Assembly: GCF_022348085.1 (NCBI RefSeq)
Contig: NZ_JAKRFN010000021.1
Span: 48,584 to 112,583, forward strand
DNA: 64,000 nt
Direction of reading: 5' to 3'
DNA from: Mycobacterium sp. PSTR-4-N
GTDB lineage: Bacteria > Actinomycetota > Actinomycetes > Mycobacteriales > Mycobacteriaceae
The translations under genes and the position numbers were made by a program. The notes beneath the pieces were generated by a model, which was not told the origin of the DNA, did not search any database, and saw only the letters and a list, made by a program, of their open reading frames with translations. Positions 53,279-60,612 of this stretch are shown here, piece after piece; within the stretch, counting starts at the first letter, position 1; each line of letters opens with the position of its first letter.

Positions 53279-53704
53279 TCAGGCGTGAACGTCGCGAAGT
53301 CCGACGGCGTTGCGCAGCCCCGAGCAGTTCACGCAGCCCACGCAGCCGATGCAGTCGTCACAGCTGACACAGCCGACGCAGGCCCGGCAGCGTGCGCAAT
53401 CCACGCACGCCAGGCAGGCGAGACATCCCCGGCAGGCGATGCAGAGCACAGCCAGTACGCATCCGGCGATGGCTGCGCTGCCCGCTGTGGCGATGGACCC
53501 TGCCACACCCGCGCTGCCCGCGGTCCCGATCGCCCGGGCGACGGCGACGCTGCCCGCGGTGCCCACCGAGCCGACGACGCCGATGCTGCCGGCAGTGCCG
53601 ATCGAGCCCGCGACGGCCGCGCTGTCGACGGTGCCGATCGACCCGGCGACGGCGACGCTGTCCGTCGTCGAGATCGACCCGGCGACAGCCCGGCCGTCGG
53701 TCAC
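53279..53704 (-). CDS. Cys-rich hexapeptide-repeat protein in the succinate dehydrogenase operon
   Basis: A 141-residue protein of a kind I cannot name. After VTDGR it is almost entirely hexapeptide repeats (about 20). Residues 6-77 are Gly/Ala/Val/Ser hexads such as AVAGSI and GTAGSA, with Ser nearly always at position 5 and Ile, Val or Ala at position 6. From residue 78 the Ser position becomes Cys and a second Cys enters at position 2. As a result 14 cysteines run from 88 to 127 at exact three-residue spacing, plus Cys82. A non-repeat tail, GLRNAVGLRDVHA, ends it. The GTG at 53704 follows GGAAG and lies 4 bases after sdhB, so the gene is coupled to sdhB. Third-position GC is very high in this frame. 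A left-handed beta-helix with a cysteine ladder, binding metal or Fe-S, is a plausible but unproven reading. Confidence 0.75.
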   Translation of the reverse strand: MTDGRAVAGSISTTDSVAVAGSIGTVDSAAVAGSIGTAGSIGVVGSVGTAGSVAVARAIGTAGSAGVAGSIATAGSAAIAGCVLAVLCIACRGCLACLACVDCARCRACVGCVSCDDCIGCVGCVNCSGLRNAVGLRDVHA

Positions 53705-53708
53705 GTCG

Positions 53709-54464
53709 TTACTTCCGCCGGAACAGCTTGTTGCCCAGCCACACCACCGGGTCGTACTTGCGGTCCGCCGCACGCTCTTTCATCGGGATCAGCGCGTTGT
53801 CGGTGATCTTGATGTGCTCGGGGCACACCTCGGTGCAGCACTTCGTGATGTTGCAGTAACCCAGGCCGTTCTCCTCCTGGGCCTGCTCGGCGCGGTGGCC
53901 GTGCGTGTCGAGCGGATGCATGTCGAGCTCGGCTTGGCGCATCAGGTACCGCGGACCGGAGAACGCCAGCTTGTTCTCCTCGTGGTCACGGTTGACGTGG
54001 CAGACGTTCTGGCACAGGAAGCACTCGATGCACTTGCGGAACTCCTGCGACCGGTTCACGTCCTCTTGCGCCATCCGGTACTCACCGGGCTGCAGATCCT
54101 TCGGCGGTGTGAACGACGGGATCTCCCTGGCCTTCTCGTAGTTGAAGGACACATCGGTCACCAGGTCCCGCATCACCGGAAACGTCCGCAACGGCGTCAC
54201 GGTGACGGTCTCGTCCTCACCGAAGGTCGACATGCGCGTCATGCACGCCAGGCGCGGACGGCCGTTGATCTCCACCGAACACGATCCGCACTTGCCGGCC
54301 TTGCAGTTCCAGCGCACGGCCAGATCGCCGGTCTGGGTCTGCTGCAAGCGGTGGATGATGTCGAGGACGACCTCGCCCTCGTTGACCTCGACGGTGTAGT
54401 CCTTCAGTTCGCCGCCGGAGGCGTCGCCGCGCCAGACACGCATCTTGGCGTTGTAGGCACCCAT
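53709..54464 (-). CDS. sdhB: Succinate dehydrogenase / fumarate reductase iron-sulfur subunit
   Basis: A 251-residue Fe-S subunit matching Rv0247c of the mycobacterial Sdh1 complex. It passes electrons from the FAD of SdhA to the membrane subunit. The plant-type [2Fe-2S] motif is NCKAGKCGSC with a later Cys in RLACMTRM, near residues 53-80. The [4Fe-4S] and [3Fe-4S] ligands are in CIECFLCQNVCHV near residue 141 and CNITKCCTEVCPEH near residue 195. The last part (YDPVVWLGNKLFRRK) is basic. The ATG lies 3 bases after the sdhA stop. Downstream, the Cys-rich gene begins 4 bases after this gene's TAA and uses its 3' end as a ribosome site. Confidence 0.95.
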   Translation of the reverse strand: MGAYNAKMRVWRGDASGGELKDYTVEVNEGEVVLDIIHRLQQTQTGDLAVRWNCKAGKCGSCSVEINGRPRLACMTRMSTFGEDETVTVTPLRTFPVMRDLVTDVSFNYEKAREIPSFTPPKDLQPGEYRMAQEDVNRSQEFRKCIECFLCQNVCHVNRDHEENKLAFSGPRYLMRQAELDMHPLDTHGHRAEQAQEENGLGYCNITKCCTEVCPEHIKITDNALIPMKERAADRKYDPVVWLGNKLFRRK

Positions 54465-54467
54465 GGG

Positions 54468-56399
54468 TCAGCCCTTCCGTTGCGGGTGTTCGAGGAGTTC
54501 GTCGTCGGTGTAGTACTTCTCGAGCTCGGAGAGCTCGAACGTCTCCAGCAGGTCGGCCCGCATCGTGGGCTGACGCTCCTTGGAGACGTTGACGTCGGGC
54601 ACCACCGGGTCGTCGCCCTCGGACCGGCACACCAGCAGGTGATTGCGCCAGCTGGCGTCCATCGTCGGGAAGTCGTCGCGGGTGTGCCCGCCGCGGCTCT
54701 CGGTACGGGTGATCGCCGACTTGGCCACGGACTCGCTGACCAGCAGCATGTTGCGCAGGTCCATCGCCAGGTGCCAGCCGGGGTTGAACTTGCGCTCGCC
54801 CTCGACCTTGACCCGCTTGTAGCGGTCGCGCAGCTCCTGGAGCTTGTCCAGGGCTTCCTGCATCTCGTCGGCCTTGCGGATGATGCCGACCAGGTTGTTC
54901 ATCGTGTCCTGCATGTCGAGCTGCAGCGTGTACGGATTCTCCGGGGAGCCGTCGGACGGACCGTCGAACACGGCCAGCGCCATGTCCTTGGCGTTGTCCA
55001 CCGCGTCCTGCGTGACCGCGGGCCGGTCGGACATCGCGCGCACGTAGTCCGAGGCGCCGAGCCCGGCGCGGCGGCCGAACACCAGCAGGTCGGACAGCGA
55101 GTTGCCGCCCAGCCGGTTGGAACCGTGCATGCCGCCGGCACATTCACCCGCGGCGAACAAGCCGGGCGTGGCGGCCGCACCGGTGTCGGGATCGACCTCG
55201 ATGCCGCCCATCACGTAATGACAGGTCGGTCCGACCTCCATCTCGTCGGTGGTGATGTCGACCTCGGCCAGCTCGATGAACTGGTGGTACATCGAGGGCA
55301 GGCGGCGCTTGATCTCCTCGGGCGTCATCCGTGAGGCGATGTCGAGGTAGACGCCGCCGTGCGGGGTGCCGCGGCCTTCCTTGACCTCGGTGTTGATCGC
55401 GCGGGCCACCTCGTCACGGGGCAGCAGGTCAGGGGTGCGGCGCGCCGAGTCGTTGTCCTTGAGCCACTGGTCGGCCTCTTCTTCGGATTCGGCGTACTGG
55501 CCCTTGAAGACGTCGGGGATGTAGTTGAACATGAACCGCTTGCCCTCGGAGTTCTTCAGCACTCCGCCGTCACCGCGCACGCCTTCGGTGACCAGGATTC
55601 CCTTCACCGACAGCGGCCAGACCATGCCGGTCGGATGGAACTGGATGAACTCCATGTTGATCAGCGACGAGCCGGCCCGCAGCGCCAGTGCGTGCCCGTC
55701 GCCGGTGTACTCCCACGAGTTCGAGGAGACCTTGTAGGACTTGCCGATTCCGCCCGTGGCGAGCACCACCGCGGGCGCCTCGAACAGGATGAAGTCGCCG
55801 GTCTCGCGGTAGTAGCCGAACGCGCCCGCGATCTTGTCGCCGTCCTTGATCAGTTCGGTGATCGCGACCTCGTGGAAGACCCGGATGCGTGCCTCGTAGT
55901 CACCGAGTTCGCGCTTGTCCTCCTGCTGCAGGGAGACGATCTTCTGCTGCAGCGTGCGGATGATCTCCAGGCCGGTGCGGTCGCCGACGTGGGCCAGCCG
56001 CGGGTAGGTGTGCCCGCCGAAGTTGCGCTGGCTGATCTTCCCGTCCTTGGTGCGGTCGAACAGCGCGCCGTAGGTCTCCAGCTCCCACACCCGGTCGGGG
56101 GCTTCCTGGGCGTGCAGCTCCGCCATCCGCCAGTTGTTCAGGAACTTGCCGCCGCGCATGGTGTCGCCGAAGTGCACCTGCCAGGAGTCCTTGGTGTTGA
56201 CGTTGCGCATGGCTGCCGCACAGCCACCCTCGGCCATCACCGTGTGCGCCTTACCGAACAGCGATTTGGTCACCACTGCGACGCGCAGGCCCCGCTCCCG
56301 GGCCTCGATCACCGCGCGCAATCCCGCCCCACCGGCACCGATGACGACGACGTCGTAGGTGTGCCGTTCGATCTCTACTTCTGCTTCGTGCGAAGCCAT
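54468..56399 (-). CDS. sdhA: Succinate dehydrogenase flavoprotein subunit
   Basis: A 643-residue flavoprotein subunit matching Rv0248c of Sdh1, which oxidises succinate to fumarate. The FAD-binding motif VVVIGAGGAGLRAVIEA is at about residues 17-33. His52 in KAHTVMAEGG is the expected site for covalent FAD attachment. FIQFHPTGMVWPLSVKG holds the conserved substrate-binding His and Thr, and NRLGGNSLSDLLVFGRRAG binds FAD near residue 427. The C-terminal region has the GGHTRDDFP motif with the Arg-Asp pair typical of the family. The ATG at 56399 follows GAGGG; a TTG one codon upstream is also possible. It lies between sdhC and sdhB in the same operon. Confidence 0.96.
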   Translation of the reverse strand: MASHEAEVEIERHTYDVVVIGAGGAGLRAVIEARERGLRVAVVTKSLFGKAHTVMAEGGCAAAMRNVNTKDSWQVHFGDTMRGGKFLNNWRMAELHAQEAPDRVWELETYGALFDRTKDGKISQRNFGGHTYPRLAHVGDRTGLEIIRTLQQKIVSLQQEDKRELGDYEARIRVFHEVAITELIKDGDKIAGAFGYYRETGDFILFEAPAVVLATGGIGKSYKVSSNSWEYTGDGHALALRAGSSLINMEFIQFHPTGMVWPLSVKGILVTEGVRGDGGVLKNSEGKRFMFNYIPDVFKGQYAESEEEADQWLKDNDSARRTPDLLPRDEVARAINTEVKEGRGTPHGGVYLDIASRMTPEEIKRRLPSMYHQFIELAEVDITTDEMEVGPTCHYVMGGIEVDPDTGAAATPGLFAAGECAGGMHGSNRLGGNSLSDLLVFGRRAGLGASDYVRAMSDRPAVTQDAVDNAKDMALAVFDGPSDGSPENPYTLQLDMQDTMNNLVGIIRKADEMQEALDKLQELRDRYKRVKVEGERKFNPGWHLAMDLRNMLLVSESVAKSAITRTESRGGHTRDDFPTMDASWRNHLLVCRSEGDDPVVPDVNVSKERQPTMRADLLETFELSELEKYYTDDELLEHPQRKG

Positions 56400-56449
56400 C
56401 AACCCTCACTCGTCCTTGATCAGTGAAAAACCTTGTGCGCGTGCACTTC

Positions 56450-57286
56450 TCAGCCGACGAACCGCAGATCCCATGTCGGATGCATCGAGATGAGCATGAC
56501 GTAGAAGTCGGTGAACATCAGTGTGCCCAGCGTGATCCAGGCGTACAGCTTGTGCCGGGTGTTGAGCTTGCTGATCTGCGTCCACATCCAGTACCGGACC
56601 GGATGTTTGGAGAAGTGCTTGAGCCGGCCGCCTGCGACGTGGCGGCAGGAGTGGCACGAGATCGTGTAGGTCCACAGCAGGACCACGTTGACGATCAGGA
56701 TGACGTTGCCCAGCCCGAAGCCGAAGCCGCCGGGACCGTCCTCGGAGTGGAAGGCCTTGATCGCGTCCCAGGTGTTGATGAGCGAGATGAGCGCCGCGAT
56801 GTAGAAGAAGTAGCGGTGCAGGTTCTGCAGGATCAGCGGGAAACGCGTCTCACCGGTGTACTTGGCGTGCGGTTCGGCCACGGCGCAGGCGGTCGGCGAC
56901 TGCCACACCGAGCGGTAGTAGGCGCCCCGGTAGTAGTAGCAGGTGATCCGGAACAGCAGCAGGAACGGCAGCGACAGCAGCGCGTACGGCAGCAGCGACA
57001 ACGGCCCCGACGTGGGCAGGATCTGGGGCCAGAACTCGCTGGCCTCGCCGCAGGCCTTGCTCAGGCAGGGGGAGTAGAAGGGCGTGAGGTAGTGATACTG
57101 CTCGACGAAGAAGTGGTCGCGCATGAACGCACGCACCGTCGCGTAGATGATGAACGCGGCGAACCCCAGGTCCGTGAGGATCGGTGACTTGAGCCAGTTG
57201 TCGGTGCGCAGGGTGCGCGCCGCGATCTGCGCTCGGCCTGGGGAGAAGACGCCGGTCGCCTTGCGGTCGGCGGTGGGTGCACTCAC
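56450..57286 (-). CDS. sdhC: Sdh1 membrane anchor subunit (SdhC-like)
   Basis: A 278-residue membrane subunit matching Rv0249c. It has about five hydrophobic helices and unusually many conserved Cys and His: Cys74 and Cys79 in SPCLSKAC, Cys in RITCYYYRG, and Cys-His-x-Cys-x-His in ISCHSCRHVAGG near residues 208-213. From memory, the structure of M. smegmatis Sdh1 shows a membrane-embedded Rieske-type cluster and no haem in this subunit, so these are candidate ligands. The GTG at 57286 follows GAGAGGGA. It starts 50 bases after the Rv0250c-like gene and is followed by sdhA. It should pass electrons to menaquinone. Confidence 0.93.
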   Translation of the reverse strand: MSAPTADRKATGVFSPGRAQIAARTLRTDNWLKSPILTDLGFAAFIIYATVRAFMRDHFFVEQYHYLTPFYSPCLSKACGEASEFWPQILPTSGPLSLLPYALLSLPFLLLFRITCYYYRGAYYRSVWQSPTACAVAEPHAKYTGETRFPLILQNLHRYFFYIAALISLINTWDAIKAFHSEDGPGGFGFGLGNVILIVNVVLLWTYTISCHSCRHVAGGRLKHFSKHPVRYWMWTQISKLNTRHKLYAWITLGTLMFTDFYVMLISMHPTWDLRFVG

Positions 57287-57336
57287 GTTTCCCTCTCGAT
57301 GAATGTTTGCGGGGCCGGACCTGTCCGGCCCCGTGC

Positions 57337-57633
57337 TCAGCGCGTGCCGCCGAGACCCTCGTCGTCGACCCCGCGCCAGAAATCGGTGTCGTACTGAGTG
57401 TCCGGAATCGCGATGCGCTCGCCGACGTGATGGTGCCGGGACAGCCCGCGCGCGAGTTCCAGCTCCTCGGCATCGATATCGAGGCGATCGATATCGTTGA
57501 GGATGCGCTCGGCGTCGTTGACGATGCGACGGGTGGCAGGGCTGTCCCCGTATCGCGACGCCAGCGTGGTCACGCATCGCCGCAGGTTCCCGATCAGATC
57601 GTGAAGTTCGGCGAGCTCGGTGGTGGTGGACAA
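57337..57633 (-). CDS. Rv0250c-type small conserved protein
   Basis: A 98-residue protein in the position and of the size of Rv0250c (97 residues), always beside Sdh1 in mycobacteria. The N-terminal 60 residues form a predicted helical pair, STTTELAELHDLIGNLRRCV then TRRIVNDAERILNDIDRLDI, and the C-terminus ends in IAIPDTQYDTDFWRGVDDEG, a conserved acidic tail. There is no transmembrane helix. The TTG at 57633 was chosen because GGAGG sits just upstream and the homologue begins with the same residues. It is the first gene of the sdh operon, 50 bases ahead of sdhC. The function is unknown; a cytoplasmic assembly or accessory subunit of Sdh1 is a reasonable guess. Confidence 0.85.
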   Translation of the reverse strand: MSTTTELAELHDLIGNLRRCVTTLASRYGDSPATRRIVNDAERILNDIDRLDIDAEELELARGLSRHHHVGERIAIPDTQYDTDFWRGVDDEGLGGTR

Positions 57634-57742
57634 GTGACCTCCTTGGGCTGAAGGGTGTCGTGAATCACAGTACGCACTCGATGCTAGCCACATCACCCAG
57701 TCAAAGGGTGAGACAAATCACTTTGATGACACGGAGGTAACA

Positions 57743-58501
57743 ATGACGCAGGACGTTCTCAGAGGGCGCGCCCAGACGTTGCTGGCGTTGCACCGGCCCG
57801 GCGATCCGGTGGTGCTGCCGACGGTGTGGGACGCGTGGTCGGCGCGGCTGGCCGCCGGTGCGGGGTTCGAGGCGCTGACGGTCGGCAGCCACCCGGTGGC
57901 CGACTCGGTCGGTAAGGCGGACAACGAGGGAATGACGTTCGACGATCTGATCACCCGCGTCGCGCAGATCACCGCGGCGACCGAGCTGCCGGTATCGGTC
58001 GACATCGAATCCGGATACGGGGAAGCACCGGCACGGCTCATCGAGGGGCTGCTCGGGGTCGGGGCGGTGGGCCTGAACATCGAGGACACCGTGCACGGCG
58101 AAGGCGGTCGGCTGCGCAGCCCCGAAGAGCACGCGGAGCTGGTCGGGGCGCTGCGCTCGGCGGCCGACGAGGCCGGGGTGCACGTGGTGGTCAACGCGCG
58201 CACCGACCTGTTCCTGCGTCAGGACGGCGACGAGGCCGATCGGGTCGACCGCGCGATCGCCCGGTTGCGGCTGGCCGCCGATGCCGGGGCCGACGTGCTG
58301 TATCCGGTGGGCCTGCACGCGCCGGAGGTCATGCGGCGGTTGACCTCCGAGCTCCCGCTGCCGGTGAACGCGATAGGCGCTCCGGACAAGGCCGATCCTG
58401 CGTCGTACGGTCCGCTCGGCGTCGCTCGCATCAGCTTCGGTCCGTTCTGGCAGGCCGCACTCGCCGAGCGATCGAAGGAGATCCTGGCGCGCTGGCGCTG
58501 A
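57743..58501 (+). CDS. Isocitrate lyase / PEP mutase family protein
   Basis: A 252-residue enzyme of the isocitrate lyase/PEP mutase superfamily, with a TIM barrel and Mg2+ cofactor. Members include oxaloacetate decarboxylase, 2-methylisocitrate lyase and carboxyvinyl-phosphonate mutase. Characteristic pieces are VVLPTVWDAWSARLAAGAGF near residue 24, VDIESGYGE with the metal-binding Asp and Glu near residue 92, and GLNIEDTVHG near residue 115. The KKCGH catalytic loop of isocitrate lyase is absent, so a true isocitrate lyase is unlikely. GGAGG precedes the ATG. It is divergent from the sdh operon, so a role near TCA-cycle acids such as oxaloacetate is possible. The Acr2/Hsp20 gene I recall here in M. 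tuberculosis is not present. Confidence 0.83.
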   Translation: MTQDVLRGRAQTLLALHRPGDPVVLPTVWDAWSARLAAGAGFEALTVGSHPVADSVGKADNEGMTFDDLITRVAQITAATELPVSVDIESGYGEAPARLIEGLLGVGAVGLNIEDTVHGEGGRLRSPEEHAELVGALRSAADEAGVHVVVNARTDLFLRQDGDEADRVDRAIARLRLAADAGADVLYPVGLHAPEVMRRLTSELPLPVNAIGAPDKADPASYGPLGVARISFGPFWQAALAERSKEILARWR

Positions 58502-58512
58502 GAACGGTCCGG

Positions 58513-58962
58513 TCAGTCGGTCTCGACGACCAGCACCTCGGTCTTGGCCTTGCGTTTGACGATGCGCGGCACCGACCCGACGAGCCGGCCGACCATCGAC
58601 GTCATGCCCACGCTGCCCACCACCAGCAGGTCGGCGCCCACCTCCTCGGCCACGTCGATGAGCGCATCGGCAGGCACACCCTCCACCGCGCGTTCTTCGA
58701 CGGTCGGTGCCCCTGCCGCGCGGGCGCGGGCAGCGGCATCACGTAGGAGGCCGTAGACGGCAGCATCACCGGAGGTGCGGTAGTCCTCGCCCTTGGGCTG
58801 GTCGGGGTCCGGGCCGGCGGCGTCGTGGTGTGTGGAGGAGTACGCCGTCGCGATGATCAGGCGGCCACCGGACTCCGCCGCCAGCGATGCCGCCTTGTCC
58901 ACGGCCCGAAGGGAGGTGTCCGAGCCGTCGGTTCCGACGACGATGGTCTGATACGAGGTCAC
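58513..58962 (-). CDS. Universal stress protein (UspA family)
   Basis: A 149-residue UspA-domain protein. The fold signatures are YQTIVVGTDGSDTSLRAVDK at the N-terminus and LLVVGSVGMTSMVGRLVGSV near residue 118, which carries the G-2x-G-9x-G(S/T) nucleotide motif, so ATP binding is likely. The strand DALIDVAEEVGADLLVVG precedes it. The GTG at 58962 was chosen because it starts the first beta strand and an AAGGGG site is just upstream. Such single-domain proteins act as stress-induced binding factors, often in the DosR or stationary-phase response. No DosR-type box was evident nearby. It converges with the PEP-mutase gene. Confidence 0.9.
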   Translation of the reverse strand: MTSYQTIVVGTDGSDTSLRAVDKAASLAAESGGRLIIATAYSSTHHDAAGPDPDQPKGEDYRTSGDAAVYGLLRDAAARARAAGAPTVEERAVEGVPADALIDVAEEVGADLLVVGSVGMTSMVGRLVGSVPRIVKRKAKTEVLVVETD

Positions 58963-59044
58963 GCGATGCCCCTTTCCCTGGCGTGGCTTGAGCGTACAAC
59001 TGTTCACTCAGCCTCTACCCGGAATGGGCCGAGGTGAACCGACC

Positions 59045-59482
59045 TCAGCGGTGGACGTCGGTGATCGCGACATCGATCGCGACGCCGGCGGCGTCGCCGA
59101 TGACGTCGGTGATCACCGCGACAGCCTGCCTGCGGACACCTTCTGCCGCGGCCGCCAGGTCGGCGCCGTAGCGGCCGCTCACCTCGATGCGTACCTCCCG
59201 CAGCACCGCGTCCTCGACCGAGACGGTGATGTCGACCAGCTTGACCTCGGGGAGCGTGCGCAGCACACGGGCCAGGTTGGCCCGCACCACGAGATCGCTG
59301 ACTTCGATGCGGCCGGCTGCCTGGCCCGGCCGCGGATCGACGACCGCGACCGGCCAGCCGGAGCGGGGCGTGGCCCGGACCGCTTCGATGACGCGGCGCT
59401 CGACGGCCGGCCACCCGCGCTCAGGCGCCGCGCGCAGCGTCCGGGACGCCCGGGCCAGCACGTCGTAATCGCCTATCGCCAT
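59045..59482 (-). CDS. Asp23/Gls24-like protein downstream of an ECF sigma gene
   Basis: A 145-residue protein with no membrane segment. The C-terminal half resembles the Asp23/Gls24 fold (VVRANLARVLRTLPEVKLVD, then REVRIEVSGRYGADL and AAAAEGVRRQAVAVITDVIG), a domain found in envelope-stress proteins. The first half carries VIEAVRATPRSGWPVAVVDP, which is less typical. It overlaps the end of the sigma gene by 10 bases and uses AGAGG inside it, so it is translationally coupled and may modulate that sigma factor or act with it. It has the same general domain as the two divergent plus-strand genes across the short intergenic region. Confidence 0.65.
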   Translation of the reverse strand: MAIGDYDVLARASRTLRAAPERGWPAVERRVIEAVRATPRSGWPVAVVDPRPGQAAGRIEVSDLVVRANLARVLRTLPEVKLVDITVSVEDAVLREVRIEVSGRYGADLAAAAEGVRRQAVAVITDVIGDAAGVAIDVAITDVHR

Positions 59483-60042
59483 CGTTGCAACCTCTGTTGG
59501 AGGGTGGTTTTGGCGCGGTGATGATGCCCCCGCGCCCCGTCTGGGCTCAGACTCAGGATCGTCCCGATCTGAGGGAAGGTCAATTCCTCCACCTCGCGCA
59601 GCATCCAGACCGCCCGTTGACGCGGCGGCAGTTCGGCGAGTGCCTCCTCCAGGGCCGCGAGGAACTCCGTGTTGGACAGCGTGGCGAACGGGTCAGCGGC
59701 AGCAGACGGGTCGACGGGATCGATGAGGCGGTCGTCGAGCGGAATGGCGCGCTTCACCCGGTGCGAGTCGGCGACCTTGCGCGAACAGATCGCGAACAGC
59801 CACGTCCGTGGGCTCGAATCGCCGCGGAAGCGGTCGATCTGACGCCACGCGGCCACGAACGTCTCCTGGACGATGTCCTGGACAGCGGCCTCGTCGCGCG
59901 TCATGCGGCGAGCGAAGCGGTGCAGTGCGGGGCCGTGCCGGCGGATCAGGCATTCGAACGCGCTGCGGTCCCCGGCGGCCGCCGCGGCAGCCAGTTCCCG
60001 GTCGTCGATGTCATCCTCGACCATGGGGTCGTCGACAGGCAT
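59473..60042 (-). CDS. ECF-type RNA polymerase sigma factor
   Basis: A 189-residue sigma-70 family protein of the extracytoplasmic-function type. Region 2 covers about residues 25-98 (SAFECLIRRHGPALHRFARR, VQDIVQETFVAAWRQIDRFR, SSPRTWLFAICSRKVADSHR), and region 4 starts at about residue 127 (LEEALAELPPRQRAVWMLRE, TFPQIGTILSLSPDGARGHH). Region 4.2 reads GHHHRA where the common form is GRLHRA. No typical zinc anti-sigma gene is visible nearby; instead the next gene in its operon and the divergent genes are Asp23-like proteins. The ATG at 60042 has no strong ribosome site. It is separated from the divergent Asp23 operon by 168 bases, a natural place for its own promoter target. Confidence 0.88.
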   Translation of the reverse strand: MPVDDPMVEDDIDDRELAAAAAAGDRSAFECLIRRHGPALHRFARRMTRDEAAVQDIVQETFVAAWRQIDRFRGDSSPRTWLFAICSRKVADSHRVKRAIPLDDRLIDPVDPSAAADPFATLSNTEFLAALEEALAELPPRQRAVWMLREVEELTFPQIGTILSLSPDGARGHHHRAKTTLQQRLQRWR

Positions 60043-60210
60043 CGTCGCTCTCGGTCCTCTCGACTATCCACCACGCGAAGCTGCGTGACGCCGCGAGCCT
60101 AGCCATCCGCGCGATCATAATGTGAGCGGTGACACAGAAGTCAGAAATTCGGATTCACGGCCGAGCCACGACCGACTCATGACGAGGAGCCCGAAGAAAG
60201 GGAGGCAGCG

Positions 60211-60612
60211 ATGAGCACGGAACGGGGCAAGACGACGATCGCCGACACGGTCGTCGCGAAGATCGCCGGCCTGGCGACGCGGGAAGTCGCCGGGGTGCAC
60301 GCACTGGGCGGCAGCGCGACACGCGCCGTCGGCGCGTTGCGCGACCGCATTCCCGGCGCCTCGGTGAACCACGCGCAGGGCGTGTCGGTCGAGGTCGGCG
60401 AGAAACAGGCCGCGGTCGACGTCGACATCGTCGCCGAATACGGCGTGTCCATCAACGATCTCGCGGGCGGTATCCGGCGTAACGTCATCGCCGCCCTCGA
60501 GCGGATGACGGGCCTGGAGGTGGTCGAGGTGAACATCACGGTGCACGACGTGTACTTGGCAGACGACGATTCCGATGATGGGCGCACCTCCGACGATCTG
60601 CGGGTCGTATGA
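60211..60612 (+). CDS. Asp23/Gls24 family envelope stress protein
   Basis: A 133-residue Asp23/Gls24 family protein. The fold is clear: TTIADTVVAKIAGLATREVA then GVHALGG and VSVEVGEKQAAVDVDIVAEYG, then the helix GGIRRNVIAALERMTGLEVV and the final strand EVNITVHDVYLA. These proteins are often membrane-associated through partners and respond to alkaline or envelope stress. AAAGGGAGG provides a strong ribosome site. Its last four bases overlap the next start (ATGA at 60609-60612). It is divergent from the sigma-factor operon, which suggests the sigma factor transcribes this gene. Confidence 0.9.
   Translation: MSTERGKTTIADTVVAKIAGLATREVAGVHALGGSATRAVGALRDRIPGASVNHAQGVSVEVGEKQAAVDVDIVAEYGVSINDLAGGIRRNVIAALERMTGLEVVEVNITVHDVYLADDDSDDGRTSDDLRVV

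Noticed and set aside
53310..55334. A 674-codon open frame on the plus strand opposite sdhA, sdhB and the Cys-rich gene
   Set aside because: It is a shadow of high-GC coding on the other strand; its product is low-complexity where it crosses the repeats, and sdhA/sdhB are certain.
57660..57740. Imperfect dyad TCAAAGGGTGA / TCACTTTGA before the PEP-mutase family gene
   Set aside because: The arms differ in length and the match is weak, so I did not call it an operator.
60179..60214. An 11-codon leader ORF overlapping the Asp23 start by ATGA
   Set aside because: No ribosome site of its own; the region is already needed for the Asp23 ribosome site, so chance is likely.
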